Shown here: piece after piece, positions 16,225 through 24,515 of the stretch
How the letters are laid out: each line of letters starts with the position of its first letter
Position numbering within the stretch: the stretch's first letter is position 1
Source of the DNA: Lachnospiraceae bacterium
Lineage (GTDB): Bacteria; Bacillota; Clostridia; Lachnospirales; Lachnospiraceae
Direction: 5' to 3'
DNA: 64,000 bases
Assembly (NCBI GenBank): GCA_009911035.1
Contig: QXWO01000018.1
Location: 1 to 64,000, forward strand
Translations under genes and position numbers: made by a program
The notes under the pieces: generated by a model
Told to the model about the DNA's origin: nothing
Databases searched by the model: none
Seen by the model: the letters and a program-made list of their open reading frames with translations, nothing else

Positions 16225-16375
16225 AATTACCCAGCAAATCCTCCTACAGACTTCCGTTTCTCAAAATTAATGACAAAAAACACTTCCTTATGCATCTGCC
16301 ATACCCGGCACTGTTGATTTATATATAAAAAACAACTTAATTTTAGCACATCTCCTTCTTTTATAGAAGAAATTG

Positions 16376-16404
16376 TTGAAAACGCCAGCGGTTTCATATA
16401 TACT
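16376..16404 (+). promoter_or_regulatory. Promoter of the ATPase cassette
   Basis: TTGAAA (16376-16381), 17-nt spacer, TATACT (16399-16404). It would give a leader of about 170 nt before ATG 16580. The 16225-16579 gap holds this promoter and the inverted repeat at 16497-16566. I see no gene in it. Confidence 0.6.
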
Positions 16405-16496
16405 TTTTATAGCTTTATTGTCAAAAAGCAACAAATTTTTTGCAATAGGGAAACCAGAATCCTTTGCCCTAAATTTTGTTTTTTAAGAGTTTGTGT

Positions 16497-16566
16497 CTGC
16501 GCCGTGTCCCAAACTCTGTTACCTATACGCTCCGGAAAACTGAACCGGGATATGCGCACGGCGCAG
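16497..16566 (+). repeat. Long-range inverted repeat in the cassette leader
   Basis: CTGCGCCGTG (16497-16506) is exactly complementary to CACGGCGCAG (16557-16566), with a 50-nt loop. The right arm ends 4 nt before the GAGG site of the 16580 gene, so the RNA stem could affect translation. Confidence 0.5.
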
Positions 16567-16579
16567 AAATGAGGAAAAC

Positions 16580-17347
16580 ATGAATTACGAAAATTTATAC
16601 CAGTCTCTCCAGCCCGGCGAAAAATCTTTGAAAGAAGGTCTTACTTTACTCCAGAAGCTTTTTAAGACTGTCCTTAAGGAAACGGAAAACGGAGATTTGA
16701 AGAGCCTGTCCCGTGACTTAAACGCCATGTCAGAAGCCGTTTCTGCCATCTCCTCCACTTTGGAAGAGATGAAATCCTGCACCAATGATTTTGATGCAAG
16801 AAGCTACTTTGAAAGCGGGGATTTCGCAGAACAACTGCTTGCAGTATGTCAGGAAAAAGGGGTGGATGTCCGGGGGGAATTTCCTGTCTACGAAATGTTC
16901 CCTTACCGGGTGAAGCTGGACCCGGAAAACCAGGATTTATATCTTGACCGCAAAAAGGTGCAGTGTATGCGTCCCCAGAGTTTTGCAGACATAGTGAAGG
17001 CTGGACAGGAAAAGCTCAACAAAGCTTCCTTTAACGCCCTCGTCTTTGTGAATGAACTGTCCGACGCCTATGACCTCGCATTGCTTAAGCAGGAAAAGAA
17101 ACCCGAATCGGATATTTACCTAACCAGCCTGTATAAATTTTTAGCGCCCATGAGCCGTTTCAGAAAAGATTACGACCAACAAAGTTTTGCCTTTGATCTT
17201 GCAAGGCTGTACGCTGCTGACGTTGAGGAAACCAAAAATGGCCGGAAATTCCAGTTCGGCCCAAGCCGCAATAATAACAAGGCAATCCGCATACTTGATA
17301 AAGATGGGAAAGAACAGTTCCTCGCCACCATCCGTTTTTACAGCTAA
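16580..17347 (+). CDS. Unknown protein, first gene of the DUF2791 ATPase cassette
   Basis: A 255-residue soluble protein of no recognised family. Residues about 1-75 are predominantly helical and probably coiled (SLKEGLTLLQKLFKTVL, then MSEAVSAISSTLEEM). A second domain at about 85-165 contains EFPVYEMFPYRVKLDPENQD and RKKVQCMRPQSFADIV. The C-terminus ends in a GRKFQFGPSRNNNKAIRI segment. No signal peptide or membrane helix is seen. It is followed after 84 bases by two ATPase genes on the same strand, so it may be their adaptor or DNA/RNA-sensing subunit. This is inferred from context only. Confidence 0.65.
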   Translation: MNYENLYQSLQPGEKSLKEGLTLLQKLFKTVLKETENGDLKSLSRDLNAMSEAVSAISSTLEEMKSCTNDFDARSYFESGDFAEQLLAVCQEKGVDVRGEFPVYEMFPYRVKLDPENQDLYLDRKKVQCMRPQSFADIVKAGQEKLNKASFNALVFVNELSDAYDLALLKQEKKPESDIYLTSLYKFLAPMSRFRKDYDQQSFAFDLARLYAADVEETKNGRKFQFGPSRNNNKAIRILDKDGKEQFLATIRFYS

Positions 17348-17431
17348 AGTTTTCACAGGCAACTTAATGTCTGCGTCTGGGGAACCGTGTTCTCATTCAA
17401 TTCGCAGGCTAAACAAGAATGGAGGATCACT

Positions 17432-18637
17432 ATGCATTCGGAATTTATTGAAATTCCTGACCAGTCAGAACCTTACAGCTTCCTTTGTGCAGAAAGCCTT
17501 ACCTGCGGCATTCGGTTTCTGTCCGATTTCTGGCAGGAAAAATATCTGCGGGAATACGTCAGATACGGCGGCAGTAAAATCAAATTTATAACAGGGCGGA
17601 GTGGAAGTGGTAAAACTCACTTTTTACGGCTGATGACCGCCATTGCCCAAAAAGAAAATTATAAGACAGTCCGGTTTTCTGCAAAAAATATCTGGATGCA
17701 TGATTTCAGGGAAATTTATGTGGAAATCTTCCGGCAGTGCGATATTCTTAAATGCCTGGAAGCTGCCAGCCGCCGTGTCGTGGAGGAAATGGGGTTTGAT
17801 CATCATGACATTCCCGCAGGAATGAAGTTTATTGACTATCTTTCCCAAAACGGCATGGGAGATGCCCTGACCAAGCGCGAGATCCGCTCCCAGCTTAAGC
17901 AGATTTTTCTTGACAACCCTATGCTGGATAATAATTTTGCCCTGGCATGCAGTATGCTTACAGGAAGCATCCTTGGCTATCCCATTCTGGAAGAACAGAA
18001 CCGCGACCTGCTTCTCGCATGGCTGGAAAGCGACCGCTCCATAAAGCTTTCCCAACTAAGGGCCCTGGGTTTCTACCCCAGCCGCATCACCAAATATAAC
18101 GCCAGACATATGCTCCGCTCTCTTGCCGAACTGATTCATATGGGCGGATATTCCGGCCTGTTCATTGCTATTGACAATCTGGAGATCCTCACCAGCCGTT
18201 CCAGCCTGGAACCTGTTCATTATACAAAGATGAAGCGTGAGGATACTTATGAAAGCATCCGTCAGCTTATTGATGACATTGACAGCATGAAAAATATCAT
18301 GTTTGTATATGCCTTTGACCGGGAATTGATCGACAATGAAAATGCAGGACTAAAATCCTATCAGGCGCTGTGGATGCGGATACAAAATGAAATTGTGGGA
18401 GAACGTTTTAACCGTTTTTCCGATATGGTGGACTTAGACCGTCTGGCTCTACAAGAATATACGCCTGATGTGATCATTTCTATCTCTGAAAGCCTTGCCA
18501 GCCTCCAGAATAACCTTTCCCTTGCCCCTCTGACAAAGGAAAGCGCACTGGAAATTGCATCCCAGGCACGCACAGGCGCTGTCGGAATCCCCCAGCTTAT
18601 CCAGATTGCAATGCAGGAGGTAAAAAACAATGTATGA
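17432..18637 (+). CDS. BrxD-like (DUF2791) P-loop ATPase 1
   Basis: A 401-residue ATPase. Walker A is ITGRSGSGKTHFLRLM (about residue 50), Walker B is LFIAIDNLEILTSR (about 245), and an arginine-rich VYAFDRELIDN sensor region follows. The overall layout matches the DUF2791 (BrxC/BrxD) family of large STAND-like ATPases known from BREX type 2 and Ter-linked systems. ATG 17432 follows GGAGG. It overlaps the next ATPase gene by eight bases. Its sequence differs clearly from that partner, so the two may form a hetero-complex. No PglZ, PglX or BrxL is present, so this is not a standard BREX locus. Confidence 0.7.
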   Translation: MHSEFIEIPDQSEPYSFLCAESLTCGIRFLSDFWQEKYLREYVRYGGSKIKFITGRSGSGKTHFLRLMTAIAQKENYKTVRFSAKNIWMHDFREIYVEIFRQCDILKCLEAASRRVVEEMGFDHHDIPAGMKFIDYLSQNGMGDALTKREIRSQLKQIFLDNPMLDNNFALACSMLTGSILGYPILEEQNRDLLLAWLESDRSIKLSQLRALGFYPSRITKYNARHMLRSLAELIHMGGYSGLFIAIDNLEILTSRSSLEPVHYTKMKREDTYESIRQLIDDIDSMKNIMFVYAFDRELIDNENAGLKSYQALWMRIQNEIVGERFNRFSDMVDLDRLALQEYTPDVIISISESLASLQNNLSLAPLTKESALEIASQARTGAVGIPQLIQIAMQEVKNNV

Positions 18638-19823
18638 TATGGAAGCCAGACATATTATTGAAGCGCTGCGCTCAGGCATCCCCTCCCGCGCCGTGGGACA
18701 ATATTTCTCCGAAGCCCGCCCCAGAATCATGAAGGAAATTTCCGGCAGGCTGGATATGGTATGCGAACAAAGGAAATCCAACGGGATGATTATCTGCGGA
18801 AAATACGGGGAAGGAAAAACCCATCTTCTGAATACCGTTTTCAACCTTGCCCATTCAAACAATATGGTGGTCTCCTACCTTTCCCTAAGCAAGGAAACGC
18901 CTATGGACAAGCTTTATCTGGTGTACCAGAAACTGGTTCAAAACACTTACCTTCCCATGCGCAGACAGCCGGGATTCATGCAGGAACTGGAACAAATATC
19001 CTCCGGCAGTCCTATTGCCAGTGAAATGCTGCTTTACTCCGCAAAGCATCTGGAAACCGACAAGCTTTATTACTTATTTCGTTCCTATTTAAATACAGAA
19101 GATTCCGATGAAAAATTTCTCCTACAGGCTGACCTGGAAGGCGATTTCATTGCAAATGTCCCTTTAAAAAAGATTTACCGCCGTATTTTCAATCAGCCGG
19201 TAAAGTATAATGTAAACTTTACAAAAACAAAACATTGCAAGGATTACTTTTCCTTTATGAGCCACCTTTTTACCCAGATGGGCTATCACGGATGGGTCAT
19301 TTTGATCGATGAGACGGAACTGATGGGACGGCTTGGCAAAAAGGCCCGGCTAAATGCTTACCGCAATATGGCTGACTTTCTCCTTCCCGAAAAGTGTCCT
19401 GAATCAACATTCAGCCTTTTTGCTCTCAGCGCTTCTTACGCGGAGGATGTCATTGAAGGAAAGCATGAATACGAAAACCTAGCGGCCATATACCCGGACG
19501 AGCCGGAACCTGCGAGAACAGTCCTCGACCTGCTCTCAAGGGCTCCCCAGCTCCTCCCGCTTACCAGGGAAGAGATCAACGAAGTACTTTGCAAGATACA
19601 GGACTTCCACGGCAAAGCCTATGAGTGGACGCCGAATCTCTCCATTGCCTCGCTGGCAGAATCCACCCAGTCGGGCGGATACCTGCTCCGCACAAAAATC
19701 CGGGCGGCTATAGAATTTCTCGACCAGCTCTACCAGTATGGAAAGGCCGGGAAGACCACCATCAATGAATTGGGAGAGGAAACTTTTACGGAAGATGTGC
19801 CTTCTATTGAAGATTTTGAATAG
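18630..19823 (+). CDS. BrxD-like (DUF2791) P-loop ATPase 2
   Basis: A 397-residue ATPase whose start overlaps the previous gene and is preceded by AGGAGG. The N-terminus (EARHIIEALRSGIPSRAVG) matches the typical BrxD start 'i...Lr.G.p...a...'. Walker A is ICGKYGEGKTHLLN (about residue 55), Walker B is WVILIDETELMGR (about 215) and a sensor SLFALSASYAEDV follows. The C-terminus is a winged-helix-like RTKIRAAIEFLDQLYQYGK. This is the more canonical BrxD homologue of the pair. An inverted repeat separates it from the convergent metallopeptidase gene. Confidence 0.75.
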   Translation: MYDMEARHIIEALRSGIPSRAVGQYFSEARPRIMKEISGRLDMVCEQRKSNGMIICGKYGEGKTHLLNTVFNLAHSNNMVVSYLSLSKETPMDKLYLVYQKLVQNTYLPMRRQPGFMQELEQISSGSPIASEMLLYSAKHLETDKLYYLFRSYLNTEDSDEKFLLQADLEGDFIANVPLKKIYRRIFNQPVKYNVNFTKTKHCKDYFSFMSHLFTQMGYHGWVILIDETELMGRLGKKARLNAYRNMADFLLPEKCPESTFSLFALSASYAEDVIEGKHEYENLAAIYPDEPEPARTVLDLLSRAPQLLPLTREEINEVLCKIQDFHGKAYEWTPNLSIASLAESTQSGGYLLRTKIRAAIEFLDQLYQYGKAGKTTINELGEETFTEDVPSIEDFE

Positions 19824-19842
19824 TCGGGCTGAAATTTTTTGG

Positions 19843-19871
19843 GGCGTGTCTGAAATTATTGCAGACACGCC
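19843..19871. terminator. Hairpin between convergent genes
   Basis: GGCGTGTCTG (19843-19852) pairs perfectly with CAGACACGCC (19862-19871) around a 9-nt loop, in the 55-base gap between the ATPase and metallopeptidase genes. There is no clear U-tract on either side, so its efficiency is uncertain. Confidence 0.55.
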
Positions 19872-19878
19872 TGCTGCC

Positions 19879-21267
19879 CTACAGCCAGTTCCCTGTACGC
19901 ATTTCATAAATCATCCGCTCATGTCTCTTATCATTCATGCTGGTTTTCCCGCTTAAAAACAACTTCTCCATCAAGTCTTCCTCATACAGGTGCTCTTCAA
20001 TATATCTCCACACCTGACCAGCCCCGTTATAGTACACAAGATCCTTATGGTTCGGCAGCTCTCCGGTCCCGCGGAAGGTCCGTTGTACGGAGTCAAAGCA
20101 CCGTCCCACAGGCTCTCCCTTTGTAAGATGTTCTATGCGGCACTGGATCTCAAATACTTCCCTGAAACTTTTGCCAAGGAAATATGCCAGTCCAATACTG
20201 ATATAATGTAAAAGGCCGGAATCCTCATACTGGCGGTTAACTGCCTGTTCGGCTGCCTTTGCAATGCCTTCCTCAAATGCCTCGTACCCCGGAAGCCCCA
20301 GGGCAAAGGACTTTACCTCACAGGACTCATACGGGAGAGAGCGAAGCGCATGAACACCCAGCTCATGGATAATGATTGCCTTAAGTTCTTTTTGGGTGTA
20401 GGCTCCCCGGCTGCGTCTGCCCGGAAATCTGATTATCTTTTGCTCGCAATCGGTAGATGCCACTGCGCCGGATGGAATCACCACCGCCTTCCATCCTTCT
20501 GCCTCTGGTTCCCCACCTGTATCATTGACCGCTGTATCTGCTGTAGTACGCAGTCCAAACTCTGATGCGATAATTTCATTTGTGATTGCACAGGCTTCCT
20601 CTATGGAGAATTTCTCCTTCTCCTTCGGGATATGGGCCAAAAATCTTTCAAAAAATATTTCTACTACATTGGAAAACCACTCCACCGTCTCCTTTCGTGG
20701 TCTGAAAATCTTACTTTTTGCTCTGCGAAGGGGGCCAATCATTTCAAGCAGTTCGTCATACATTATTTTGTCCTTTCCCCATAAGTTTTCAACGGGAATG
20801 GCTGAAAGCTTTTCACCCAGAAGGGACCAGAATACATCCTCGTCCGGTTCCCCATATAAAGCAAGATTGGCCTCTTTATGCTCTTTTGCCGCCGCCGGCC
20901 TGTCAGCAGGGGAGGCGTGGTTATATAGATAATTGGCTCGGACAAACTGGTTTTTTTTCAGATTATCCTCTAAAATCAGCGCTGCGGATTCTCGTTGCTC
21001 TTCCATCCCCTCTGACAGTTCCAGTTCCTTTTTTAAAGAGATAATTGTAGCAATATTTTCTTCCACACGTTTTATGTCTAACTGGCCATAAACATTTTCC
21101 GGCTTAGGCAATTCTTTATTTGCAAGAAACGCTTCTTTTGCTTCCGGGTTGGTATTGTTAAGCATGTCTATGACACTAATGTCAGTTTTGTTCATCTTTT
21201 GAACAAAACTGCTCCAGTCCATCCTATGACGGTTCTCACAACATGGAATTTTTTGACTTTCATACAT
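19879..21267 (-). CDS. DUF1704 zinc metallocarboxypeptidase (MATCAP/KIAA0895-like)
   Basis: A 462-residue soluble protein. The C-terminal half holds the DUF1704 active site: HELGVHALRS (HExxH zinc motif, near residue 315), then LPGYEAFEEGIA, the form here of the QEGLA-type motif that gives the third zinc ligand. The N-terminal 150 residues are helical and charged. Eukaryotic relatives (MATCAP) remove C-terminal tyrosine from tubulin. Bacterial members are of unknown substrate. It lies 42 bases after the TPR gene on the same strand, so the two probably form an operon. The target could be the C-terminus of a partner protein, which is inference. Confidence 0.75.
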   Translation of the reverse strand: MYESQKIPCCENRHRMDWSSFVQKMNKTDISVIDMLNNTNPEAKEAFLANKELPKPENVYGQLDIKRVEENIATIISLKKELELSEGMEEQRESAALILEDNLKKNQFVRANYLYNHASPADRPAAAKEHKEANLALYGEPDEDVFWSLLGEKLSAIPVENLWGKDKIMYDELLEMIGPLRRAKSKIFRPRKETVEWFSNVVEIFFERFLAHIPKEKEKFSIEEACAITNEIIASEFGLRTTADTAVNDTGGEPEAEGWKAVVIPSGAVASTDCEQKIIRFPGRRSRGAYTQKELKAIIIHELGVHALRSLPYESCEVKSFALGLPGYEAFEEGIAKAAEQAVNRQYEDSGLLHYISIGLAYFLGKSFREVFEIQCRIEHLTKGEPVGRCFDSVQRTFRGTGELPNHKDLVYYNGAGQVWRYIEEHLYEEDLMEKLFLSGKTSMNDKRHERMIYEMRTGNWL

Positions 21268-21309
21268 ATTTTCACCTTATTTCTGCGTTTTCAAAGCAGC
21301 CTTTTCTTC

Positions 21310-24270
21310 TCAGAGCCTTCCACGAATCTGTATCCTTAATTCTGCCAACGCTTCCTCCGCTTTCTTTCGTTTAGGCTCAAAAACCTGCTGGCACTGTTTT
21401 GCTAAATACAGCCATCCTTCTACTGCCTTTTCATAGTATTCCTCTGCTTCGGAATCGTTTTTCAGGCGCTCATGTAAAAGTATTGCAAAGCTCTGATAAA
21501 TCTCTGTTATTTTATCAGTATCATACCCTTTATTGACTTTGGAATACTCGTCACAAATATCACATGCTTTTCTCATGTTCCGCTCTGCTTTTCTGTAATA
21601 CTCTTCATCCGGCGGAAAGTCCCCCATCTGCGCCAGCAGTTTTCCATAACAGCAATAGGTTTCCGCAAGATTCAGTCCATAGGTCATTTTATCTTTGTCC
21701 ACCCGCTTCTTTCTTATTCTGATTGCTTCCTCCAGGTATTCTTTTGCCTGTGGATACATACCCGCGTCCGTCAAAATAATTCCGTATTCATGTAATGTAT
21801 AGGCAAGCTCCACTTCATAAGACGGATTGGTCTGTACGATTTCACGGCGCAGATCATATGCTTTTTTACAATACTCCTGTGCTTTTTCATTGTCTCCGCT
21901 TATATTCAGCAGAGTGGAATAATTGCTATATACCAGCGCCAGTGCCTGACGGTAAACATAAGGATTCTGCTTTTCACTTCTTTCCCGTATCTCTATTGAT
22001 TTTTTATAATACTTCTCCGCTTCCTGGTATTTTCCCATCTTTTTATATACAAAAGCAAGGTTATTATAGGAAGATGTCAAATCTATTTCCGGCTGGAAAT
22101 TGTAAGAAGAACTTTTCTTTGCCAGCCTCATTCGTATTTTTAGTGCTTCGCGGTGACGCTTTACTGCCTCTTCCAGCCGGTTCTTTCTGTTTTCTAAAAT
22201 TGCCATGTAATTATAGGCGGACGCAAGTACCGGCTCGTATATCAAAGGCTCCTGCCCTGCCAGTCCCTCTAAACTTTTAATGTTTTTTTTCAGTCCCTTT
22301 TCGGCCCCTGCAAGCTGATTGGTTTTCCAGAGCAGTTTTGACAAATCATTATAAGCCTGGGCAAGCAGTTCCTGGTTTCTGCATGAACCTTCCTGAAAAA
22401 TTTGAAATACAGCCTCATAGTTTATTCTTCCGACTTCATATTCCTTTTTCCCATAATATAAATCTCCCAGCAGCATGAACATCCTTGCCTTATCCTCGGC
22501 CGGGGTACGGTCGGACAGTCCATATAAACACTTCAGATTTTCACCAACCGCAATCCCCTTTTTATAGTCCCGCTGATTCAGCAAAAACTCTGCAAACTCA
22601 TATAAAGTGACATATTCTATCTGCCACTTCTTTGATAGTTCTGTAATATGTTCATATATTTCAATTATCTTATTTTCCTGACTGCTGTTCATATCCTTTG
22701 TTTTTAAATTGGATATCAGCGTCCTCCGGGCCGAGATAAACTGTCTTACCTTTTCTTTCTGTTCCTTCATGGACTGCTCTAACTCAGCAACTTCAAGGCT
22801 CCACCTGCTGTTTTGCAATAAGCTGTCTGCCCTGTCATAATTGCCATATTCTATAACGTTTTTAATGGCCTCCGCTTCCCTTTCATCCATTCCGTTTTTA
22901 TCTTGATATTTATCCGTCAAAAGGGTTAAATTATCCCATATATCCTTTTCCATTTTTTCGACAATTTCGTTTTGGCTGTTTAATTCCTCGCCCAAGGTTT
23001 CCTTATTCTTTTTTGCCTCCGGGCTTTTGTCTTCATCGAAAGCTTTACTGGCATTTTCATACCGCTCCTGCAATAAGTCACACTTTTTACATGCTTCTTC
23101 AAAAGCCTTATTATTCTGGAACTGTATAATAGACTTTGTGGAAAACTTCACATCCGGCGCTTTCTTCCTTAACTTTTGCAGCATGTCCAGCTTGATCCTG
23201 TTAATATTGCTGAAATAAAAAGGCGTCTGGGAAAAATCCTTTATATATCTGTTCTCCAATTTCCTTCTGCTGTCGTCCGTTCCAGCCAATTCTTCATCCG
23301 GCTTTTTCTCAAAAAACAGGCATAATTGCATACATTCATCCGGACAGACACCGCCAGGACTTAACCTGTATGCCTGCTCATACACTTCCTGCATCCACTT
23401 TTCCACTCTGTCTCCAACCAGCATATAGCAGTATTTACAGCCCTGCATCTTCTGCCCCGCTCCATCATGCTCCTGCAGAATCAGGCGGACCGCCTTTTGA
23501 CATGCATTTTGCTCCTCAATAAATTCTTTCAGTATTTCTATGTTATCCTGAAAGTCATTCCGGGAAGCCGCCAGATATATATTTATCTCATCCGGCGAAG
23601 CCTCATCATCTGAATCTTCCCGCCCTGACACATCCTCTGTTTTTTCTTCTGTGCGCCCGCTCTCCCCGCTGCTGGAACTTATATGTGTTGTAATTTTCTG
23701 TCTTTCCATCCTGCTATTTTTATTGTTCATATGTTCTATTTCTTTTTGCATGTTTTCTAACTGGGAAATAATATAATCAGTCTTAATGTCCACCCTTGCC
23801 AGGCACTTTTTTTCAAACTCCGGGCCTGCAAACTTAAGTTCAATCCAGACCTTTGCGACGGCAGTCAATCCTCCCTTAATTCCTTTTTCGCACTCTATCA
23901 CCCTGGCTTTCCCTTTATCTTCACAATAGGTACACCATAAAAAGTTCCCCAATTCCATATGATTATATTTGCATCCTGACAGTACTTCATCTGTAATTTC
24001 GATTTTTGAAAGCAAAGACCTTATTTCTTCTATTACAAAGTCGGCTTCTTCCTCTGGGACATCGGCCTCTATCATTTTTTCCCGGGTCAAGACACGTTCC
24101 GTCTCAGACTGGCCTGTTTGGAAAATATTTTTTATTTCTTCCCAGCCCTTTTCAGAAACCTTGCCAGCCAGTATTTCAAAAAGGATTCTAAAAAGCTCCT
24201 CAGATAATTCACTTCCCGTTATTTGATTTCCAATCATTTTTGCAATCAGTGTAATTATTTTTGCTCTCAT
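21310..24270 (-). CDS. Large TPR protein, sensor-like architecture
   Basis: A 986-residue cytosolic protein. Residues about 1-180 form a helical domain with C-x2-C (WCTYC) and VAKVWIELKFAGPEFEK, a layout seen at the N-terminus of NACHT-like proteins of Clostridia. About 190-220 is a Ser/Glu-rich linker. About 225-360 (INIYLAASRNDFQDNIEILK, then YMLVGDRVEKW) resembles a DUF4062/TIR-like alpha-beta domain. About 370-560 is coiled coil. From about 575 to the end are about nine kinesin-light-chain-type TPRs. No ATPase motif is seen. It is probably co-transcribed with the DUF1704 gene. TPR arrays commonly bind peptides or proteins, so a sensor or scaffold role is inferred. Confidence 0.65.
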   Translation of the reverse strand: MRAKIITLIAKMIGNQITGSELSEELFRILFEILAGKVSEKGWEEIKNIFQTGQSETERVLTREKMIEADVPEEEADFVIEEIRSLLSKIEITDEVLSGCKYNHMELGNFLWCTYCEDKGKARVIECEKGIKGGLTAVAKVWIELKFAGPEFEKKCLARVDIKTDYIISQLENMQKEIEHMNNKNSRMERQKITTHISSSSGESGRTEEKTEDVSGREDSDDEASPDEINIYLAASRNDFQDNIEILKEFIEEQNACQKAVRLILQEHDGAGQKMQGCKYCYMLVGDRVEKWMQEVYEQAYRLSPGGVCPDECMQLCLFFEKKPDEELAGTDDSRRKLENRYIKDFSQTPFYFSNINRIKLDMLQKLRKKAPDVKFSTKSIIQFQNNKAFEEACKKCDLLQERYENASKAFDEDKSPEAKKNKETLGEELNSQNEIVEKMEKDIWDNLTLLTDKYQDKNGMDEREAEAIKNVIEYGNYDRADSLLQNSRWSLEVAELEQSMKEQKEKVRQFISARRTLISNLKTKDMNSSQENKIIEIYEHITELSKKWQIEYVTLYEFAEFLLNQRDYKKGIAVGENLKCLYGLSDRTPAEDKARMFMLLGDLYYGKKEYEVGRINYEAVFQIFQEGSCRNQELLAQAYNDLSKLLWKTNQLAGAEKGLKKNIKSLEGLAGQEPLIYEPVLASAYNYMAILENRKNRLEEAVKRHREALKIRMRLAKKSSSYNFQPEIDLTSSYNNLAFVYKKMGKYQEAEKYYKKSIEIRERSEKQNPYVYRQALALVYSNYSTLLNISGDNEKAQEYCKKAYDLRREIVQTNPSYEVELAYTLHEYGIILTDAGMYPQAKEYLEEAIRIRKKRVDKDKMTYGLNLAETYCCYGKLLAQMGDFPPDEEYYRKAERNMRKACDICDEYSKVNKGYDTDKITEIYQSFAILLHERLKNDSEAEEYYEKAVEGWLYLAKQCQQVFEPKRKKAEEALAELRIQIRGRL

Positions 24271-24460
24271 TTCTGTTCCCCTTTGTATCTCTTACATCAT
24301 TTTTGCATAAAGTGTATAAAAAATGCCTGCTCCATCTAAAATTTTACCACATTTTCCCTTATAACTCCATCTAAAACAGTACTGTTCACTTCGTGGCCAA
24401 AACAGTATAGATCCATTGGAAATTACCTCCTGTGATGGAATTCAACTTTCAAGTATACAC

Positions 24461-24489
24461 TGGATATCAAGGCCGCAGTCTGGTATAAT
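24461..24489 (+). promoter_or_regulatory. Promoter of the metallo-beta-lactamase-fold gene
   Basis: TGGATA (24461-24466), 17-nt spacer, TATAAT (24484-24489). It lies 27 bases before the ATG at 24516. Confidence 0.6.
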
Positions 24490-24515
24490 ATACTTATAAT
24501 TTAAGGGGGTGCCAT

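Noticed and set aside
14650-19823. A complete BREX locus
   Set aside because: The BrxD-like ATPases suggested it, but PglZ, a PglX-type methyltransferase, BrxL and BrxC are all absent, so only a partial family resemblance is claimed.
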